From Halichondria panicea (Eukaryota; Porifera; Demospongiae; Suberitida; Halichondriidae), in NCBI RefSeq assembly GCF_963675165.1, contig NC_087386.1, forward strand, positions 3,788,169 to 3,852,168: 64,000 bases of DNA, written 5' to 3'. Of this stretch, positions 60,101 to 64,000 are shown piece by piece; position 1 is the first letter of the stretch; the number at the start of each line of letters is the position of its first letter. The translations under genes were made by a program, and so were the position numbers. Under the pieces are notes generated by a model. That model was given only the letters and a program-made list of their open reading frames with translations. It was not told where the DNA came from and made no database searches.

Positions 60101-63100
60101 ATCAGCTGGAGTAGAAGAGAAAACAGACGTAAATGTTTATCACTCATACATAACTACATGTATGCATGCACGTTTACATGTAGAAATTGTACACCGTTTA
60201 GTATTCTTTTTTGGTTTTTGGATCATAAATTCATACATGATACCTTGTGATGATATAGTATCTTCTGAGCTTGATCTGGTTAGCTGCACAATAAACACCA
60301 AACACTGACACTCAAGAACAGGTGTATAACATTATAATTATGCTGGCTTTAACCATGTGTATAGTGCACAATGTACGTACGTAAAGGGACTACAGACACA
60401 GAGGGATCTACAGGTATCCCAGCAGACTAAAACTACTATTATACTCTGTTTGATCGCTAGCCTAATTACCCTGTGATCCCAGCATGTATAGCTGTAGCAC
60501 TGGTAAGTAGAGTCACTGGTTTTCTCCAGGGAGAGCAACATATTGCTCTTCAAATTACTGCATGCATGGGAAGAGACAGGCATGGTTACTAACACCAAAT
60601 CAAATTCATACTGGTATTCATTAACTACATGTACGCACATGTATTTACATACTGAGGTTGGCATGTAAGAATATGGAGTCAGGGCCACATCCAGGATTTT
60701 GGGTCAGGGCCCGGGAAAATTGAGCAAATGAATAATGTAGGAGCAGGGCGAATGAATGCACTGAAAGTGCACGCCAAACTAGGGGGTGTTCGGAGATAAG
60801 CTCCATGAAAAAATGTGGGCCTCGATTCTGGTGCAATTTCAGCTCACACGTTATCATAATTTTTACAAAATTAATAGTCTGTTAATTAATCTGCCAGATA
60901 CTGGGGGGGGGTGAATTACCCCCCTGCCCCCCCCCCCTCAAGCAGCCCTGGGAGCCAATAGTCATACGTACCTGAACTGCATTTCCACAGGATCACCGTT
61001 CAGCTCGGCTCCACAGGAAAACTCTAGAGCGTCGCTACAAAGTGAAAAAAAAACATCATCAAAGAACAATCCTAATCCAGCACACATCGCAGATATAAGT
61101 AACTTGCTTCGTAATTGTGAAGAGCAGTAAATTGTATCCAGTGTTAGCAGTCCACTCCTCTCTCCACCACACAGCCACCAGGCCCTCGCTCACTCTCAGT
61201 ACTCTCTCCGCCCGCCCCACTGGCAGACCACCCTGCTCCGAAAACAATACCTGTGTGTGTGCGTGCACGGGCATGTGGAAAGGAGGCGCGATGGTTGACA
61301 AAATGTCAAATCAATGATTATTTTCATTTCACATGTATACATAACGACACTACAAAATGATTTAGAATGCTAAGACTGTACAGCTTACATGTACATGTAT
61401 GTGTAGCTTTGGGGGTAGGCGACAGTACAGTCACGTACTCAACGCAAATTGCATCAACAACCGTATTTATACGTACAATCGGTCGCGAGCGCAGTAAATC
61501 ATATGAGCCACGTACAACTTACTCATAGAGATTAAAGTAATTCAGTGACTCTAACTCAAAATATAAAATTGATTTAGCCGACTCCAAAAATGTATTAACC
61601 TTTGGGTCTTGAGCTGAGAGCTTATCCAGTCTTCTCCCTGAGTCAGTCTTCTGAAGAGTAAGCGGTACCTGTGCTGCAGACGTGCGGCGATGGGAGAGGG
61701 AGACAATACCCGGACGAGGGTTCTCAGAAAGAGTGAGGAAAATATGGGATCCGGAGAACATTGCTGAATGTGTGCGTGGGGGAGATACTATACAGCCAAA
61801 ATTGGGTGGGGGGCACTCAGTCTTATAGTGTGTAGTCTACATGTGCAAGCCTTCCAGACCCATGCTATCATTGCTGCACAATTCTCTTTACATCTACATG
61901 TACGTACTGAATTTCACATTTAATGATGATATCATGGTTCCCAAGACATTACAATAAAATCAGCAATCACCAGTGTCCATGGTTGTTTGTAGTCTAGGCA
62001 CCAGAGACCTGTCAATCAAGATCCTCTCAACTTCACCAGAGCACTTGGACAGTACAAACGTGATCAGGATACCATTCTCAAGTAGCAACTGTACAATAAT
62101 TATCAAATAAAGTGCAAATTGTTTTTTGATTATGAACACCCATGAACAACAATAATTATTACACGCACATGTTGATATAATTACGTTCCCACTACAATGG
62201 ACGATGAACAAGAGAATAGCTCCAACACACACTATTGCAGCAACTTACAAGGCAGTGTCTGTGAGTTTTCCAACTGACTGCCACTGCTCTATGTGCAGAC
62301 ATCATCTCCTGCGAGAAATAATTCCGCTATAATTATACAGACTTATATCACGTTGCAGGGTGTCATACAGGATTTTGAAGTAGAGGGGGGAAATGAGAAA
62401 AGTAACCAGAAAATGTTGCTAAAAAAAGGTCAACTGTTATTTCAATACCCAGCTATGGACACTCAGTCATAATTGAAAGGGGGGGGAAATTGGAGCTAGG
62501 GGGGGGATATCCCCCCTTCCCCCCCCCCCCTGTATGACACCCTGCGTTGTCAAAGTATAAGCGTGTAATAAAAGCCATACAATCCCTTCAGTGTTATACT
62601 ATTTTTATTGTACGGTCGCGTAGTCTCGAGGCATGATTTGATAAAGGGTTGTCATGATGTAATATTATAGCATGATAATTAATAATCCTCGTGTTTTATG
62701 CAATATACAGGCAACTCGCCCTCATGCTTGTGCCTAGAGTGTATATTAATTTTCATAAAACACTCGGTCTCATGCTATATCTATTACATACAGCAGAGAG
62801 TGCACTAAATGTACTACTGTATTACTAGAATGTTTTACGAGCATCAAACATAAGCGAATTTTTGCAAGTGTCGACCCACTTTTCCAAAATGAAAACATAT
62901 TACTTGTATCTACTCTTTTGTATGACATCACAATATCTTTGCCAGAGTGCAAAACTTAGATTCAAAGGGTTCAAATTTTCTGATTTGGTTCATTCAATCG
63001 CAAAGGTTTTTGTTTTTTCACGTGCTAGTAATACGGTATATACCTCATACTCTCTAATAGCCTCCCTCAACTTGTCTGGCTTCTTATTATGTGGAGTCCA

Positions 63101-63639
63101 GGTCAGCCCTCTACCTGTAGTGTGTAATGTGCAGTATGCTCAGGATAATGATTGCTCTAAGAATAATATTATGTGTAGGAGTGTACTTACGACACACACA
63201 CAGTAATGCTTACATGTAACTAGATACACTACATGTATTATCAGGAGTGTATACACTCCTGGTATTGAAAAGGCGAAGAACAAAATAGAGAAGTGAGTCT
63301 ATCACCAGCAAAACTTTACTCTACCACAGTACGCATTCGTGAAGTAACATGTACTGGCTGACTCACCTTCCGCCCACTCTGTGCGACAAACCTCCATGGT
63401 GTCTCGATGATCGTGTTTATCCCTCCTCTTGTCATGGTACACATGTTTACCAATGTCACTACCTGTAGGTACGTACGTACGTACGTATGGTATAATAATT
63501 ATTTATGCCTTGCAGTTCATGAAAGGCATCTAAACGACAAGGAACAAGGAACATATCTATAATTTAATATACCTGAAGCTGTACCAGGAGAAAGTGCCTT
63601 CAAAGTCCAGAAATGAATGTGGCAGAGAAAAGTAGCCAT
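57106..63639 (-). CDS. WDPCP: WDPCP / fritz, ciliogenesis and planar polarity effector
   Basis: Twenty exons close in phase and give 604 aa. 5' to 3': 63639-63573, 63462-63367, 63114-63044, 62308-62249, 62088-61971, 61763-61600, 61250-61108, 61034-60972, 60557-60470, 60283-60244, 60105-60035, 59851-59798, 59427-59267, 59011-58928, 58714-58609, 58453-58339, 58123-58006, 57435-57372, 57312-57216, 57140-57106. Family landmarks run in order: NKKPDKLREAIREYEEMM and ILIDRSLVPRL early, RLDKLSAQDPK, ESMVLLGCENTTL, PRGELQSFDIALNPLTFQ, DRGPVVLVKIELGVLSRGQL, AIKVLNQLSW and GVCDLFMDVHFLAVD. WDPCP is a WD40-type scaffold that in other animals works with Inturned and Fuzzy (CPLANE) to load intraflagellar transport complexes at basal bodies. 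Here it would serve the ciliated cells. The C-terminus is shorter than human. Intron 7 uses a GC donor. The last exon is assigned by phase and splice signals. Confidence 0.95.
57692..57954. mobile_element. pogo/Tigger-like MITE in a WDPCP intron
   Basis: The inverted ends CAGTGGAACCTCGATTATCC and (inverse) CAGCAGAACCTCCATTATCC are flanked by TA on both sides (57690-57691, 57955-57956). No transposase ORF. It belongs to the same superfamily type as 32754-33169 but to a different family. Confidence 0.8.
58299..58324. repeat. (CA)n microsatellite
   Basis: About 12 CA units in a WDPCP intron just after the exon at 58453-58339. Confidence 0.9.
59486..59695. mobile_element. MITE of the 'TACCGTATAGCG' family
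   Basis: The ends TACCGTATAGCGGGTAATTT and, inverted, TACCGTATAGCGTGTGATTT are about 23-bp inverted repeats, with TTCGTGG motifs inside. Partial relatives lie at about 5361 (TACCATATAGCG), 57581 (TACCGTATAGCG) and 44640-44725. It is in a WDPCP intron. Confidence 0.75.
62356..62544. mobile_element. MITE with CAGGGTGTCATACAGG ends and internal poly-G/C
   Basis: CAGGGTGTCATACAGG and its inverse bound the element, and CGTTG is repeated directly outside (62351-62355, 62545-62549). Inside are long G and C runs, which explain similar tracts at 270-345 and perhaps 60900-60950. Confidence 0.7.
62815..63038. mobile_element. MITE with TACTGTATTACTAG / CTAGTAATACGGTA ends
   Basis: The outer ends are inverted repeats, and inner blocks (GTTTTACGAGC, AAGCGAATTTTTGCAA) match the fragments at 6826, 25735 and 42480. 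The right end lies four bases from the 5' splice site of WDPCP intron 3. Confidence 0.7.
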
Positions 63640-63847
63640 CACTGCCAGCCAAAATTAAAAACACATAATTTTGGGTAAGAGGTCACTAGATCTACATGTC
63701 TCGGTTATTTCGCTATAGTCCTTGTATTAATCCTTTTTCTTTGGCTTTGTAGTATATTTACTGTACTGGTCTTGTGCAAACAAGATTGCTAATGTCAAAA
63801 GGTGGTGCTCTTGTTTATTAAAGGACATCTGAATTGCTTCAACTCTC
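63640..63847. promoter_or_regulatory. putative shared promoter between WDPCP and the next + gene
   Basis: 208 bp separate the WDPCP start codon (-) from the ATG at 63848 (+). The layout repeats the other two divergent pairs in the window, but depends on the weakly supported + strand exon. Confidence 0.4.
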
Positions 63848-63970
63848 ATGGACAACCTAAACAGGCTTCAACAGAGGAGTGGACCAAGGCAGTGGGCTTT
63901 TATTAGACTATTGCAGTGTATCCGAGGCCCTAGACTGAGGAGAATCGTAAACAGAGGGCAAGGAATAGAG
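63848..63970 (+). CDS. possible first exon of an unrecognised gene running off the window
   Basis: An open frame of 41 codons from ATG (63848) to a possible donor GTACAG (63971) encodes an Arg/Gln/Leu-rich peptide (RQWAFIRLLQCIRG core). The base content is higher in G and A than the surrounding DNA, as expected of coding sequence. I do not recognise the family. A 5' UTR ORF or chance frame is possible. Confidence 0.35.
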
Positions 63971-64000
63971 GTACAGTCGTGTTTCACCACCTTGACCCAT

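Noticed and set aside
60645..60857. Possible extra WDPCP exon (SIFLHANLS frame before a GTATGT)
   Set aside because: No usable acceptor precedes it, it looks like repeat DNA, and the exons at 61034-60972 and 60557-60470 already join in phase.

Overview
This is a eukaryotic window, most likely from a demosponge (inference). Genes carry many short GT-AG introns (about 50-100 bp) mixed with a few multi-kilobase ones. The base composition is AT-rich and non-coding DNA is packed with small inverted-repeat elements (MITEs). The gene content also fits: a proneural-type bHLH factor, a cysteine-rich multipass membrane protein of a type common in sponge genomes, and a membrane-anchored death-fold-like protein beside conserved animal housekeeping genes. 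I rebuilt genes by joining ORF pieces at GT-AG sites (one GC-AG) and checking that every intron phase closes.

Layout. 1-7065: the 3' end of an unrecognised + strand gene after about 6 kb of intron or intergenic DNA. 7865-8953: a two-exon bHLH gene (+) with a TATA box. 9550-30306: a plasma-membrane-type Na+/H+ exchanger (-), whose 18 core exons close in phase and whose tail exons lie about 5.6 kb further on. 30433-32488: EI24 (+, 10 exons, 299 aa), head-to-head with the exchanger. 32489-36849: repeat land with a pogo-like MITE, a stray copy of a PPP1R21 terminal exon and a 2.5-kb foldback made of inverted 43-bp satellite arrays around a 200-N gap. 36850-39584: a 635-aa protein with two putative death-effector-like domains, two membrane segments and a glycosylated loop (+, 7 exons). 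40121-48706: PPP1R21 (-, 29 exons, 765 aa). 49284-49932: TOM5 (-, 62 aa), head-to-head with KDM8/JMJD5 (50138-54255, +, 6 exons, 501 aa). 54999-56803: a cysteine-rich multipass membrane protein (+, 580 aa). 57106-63639: WDPCP/fritz (-, 20 exons, 604 aa), head-to-head with a possible first exon of a new + strand gene at 63848.

How the genes relate. They are not one pathway: ion/pH homeostasis (exchanger), ER and autophagy (EI24), endosomal sorting (PPP1R21), mitochondrial import (TOM5), 2-oxoglutarate oxygenase chemistry (KDM8) and ciliogenesis/planar polarity (WDPCP). The shared feature is compact divergent pairing: three head-to-head pairs with 126-208 bp between start codons. The most novel-looking items are the membrane-tethered death-fold-like gene with its MITE-filled first intron and block of frame-neutral exons, and the foldback satellite structure beside it.
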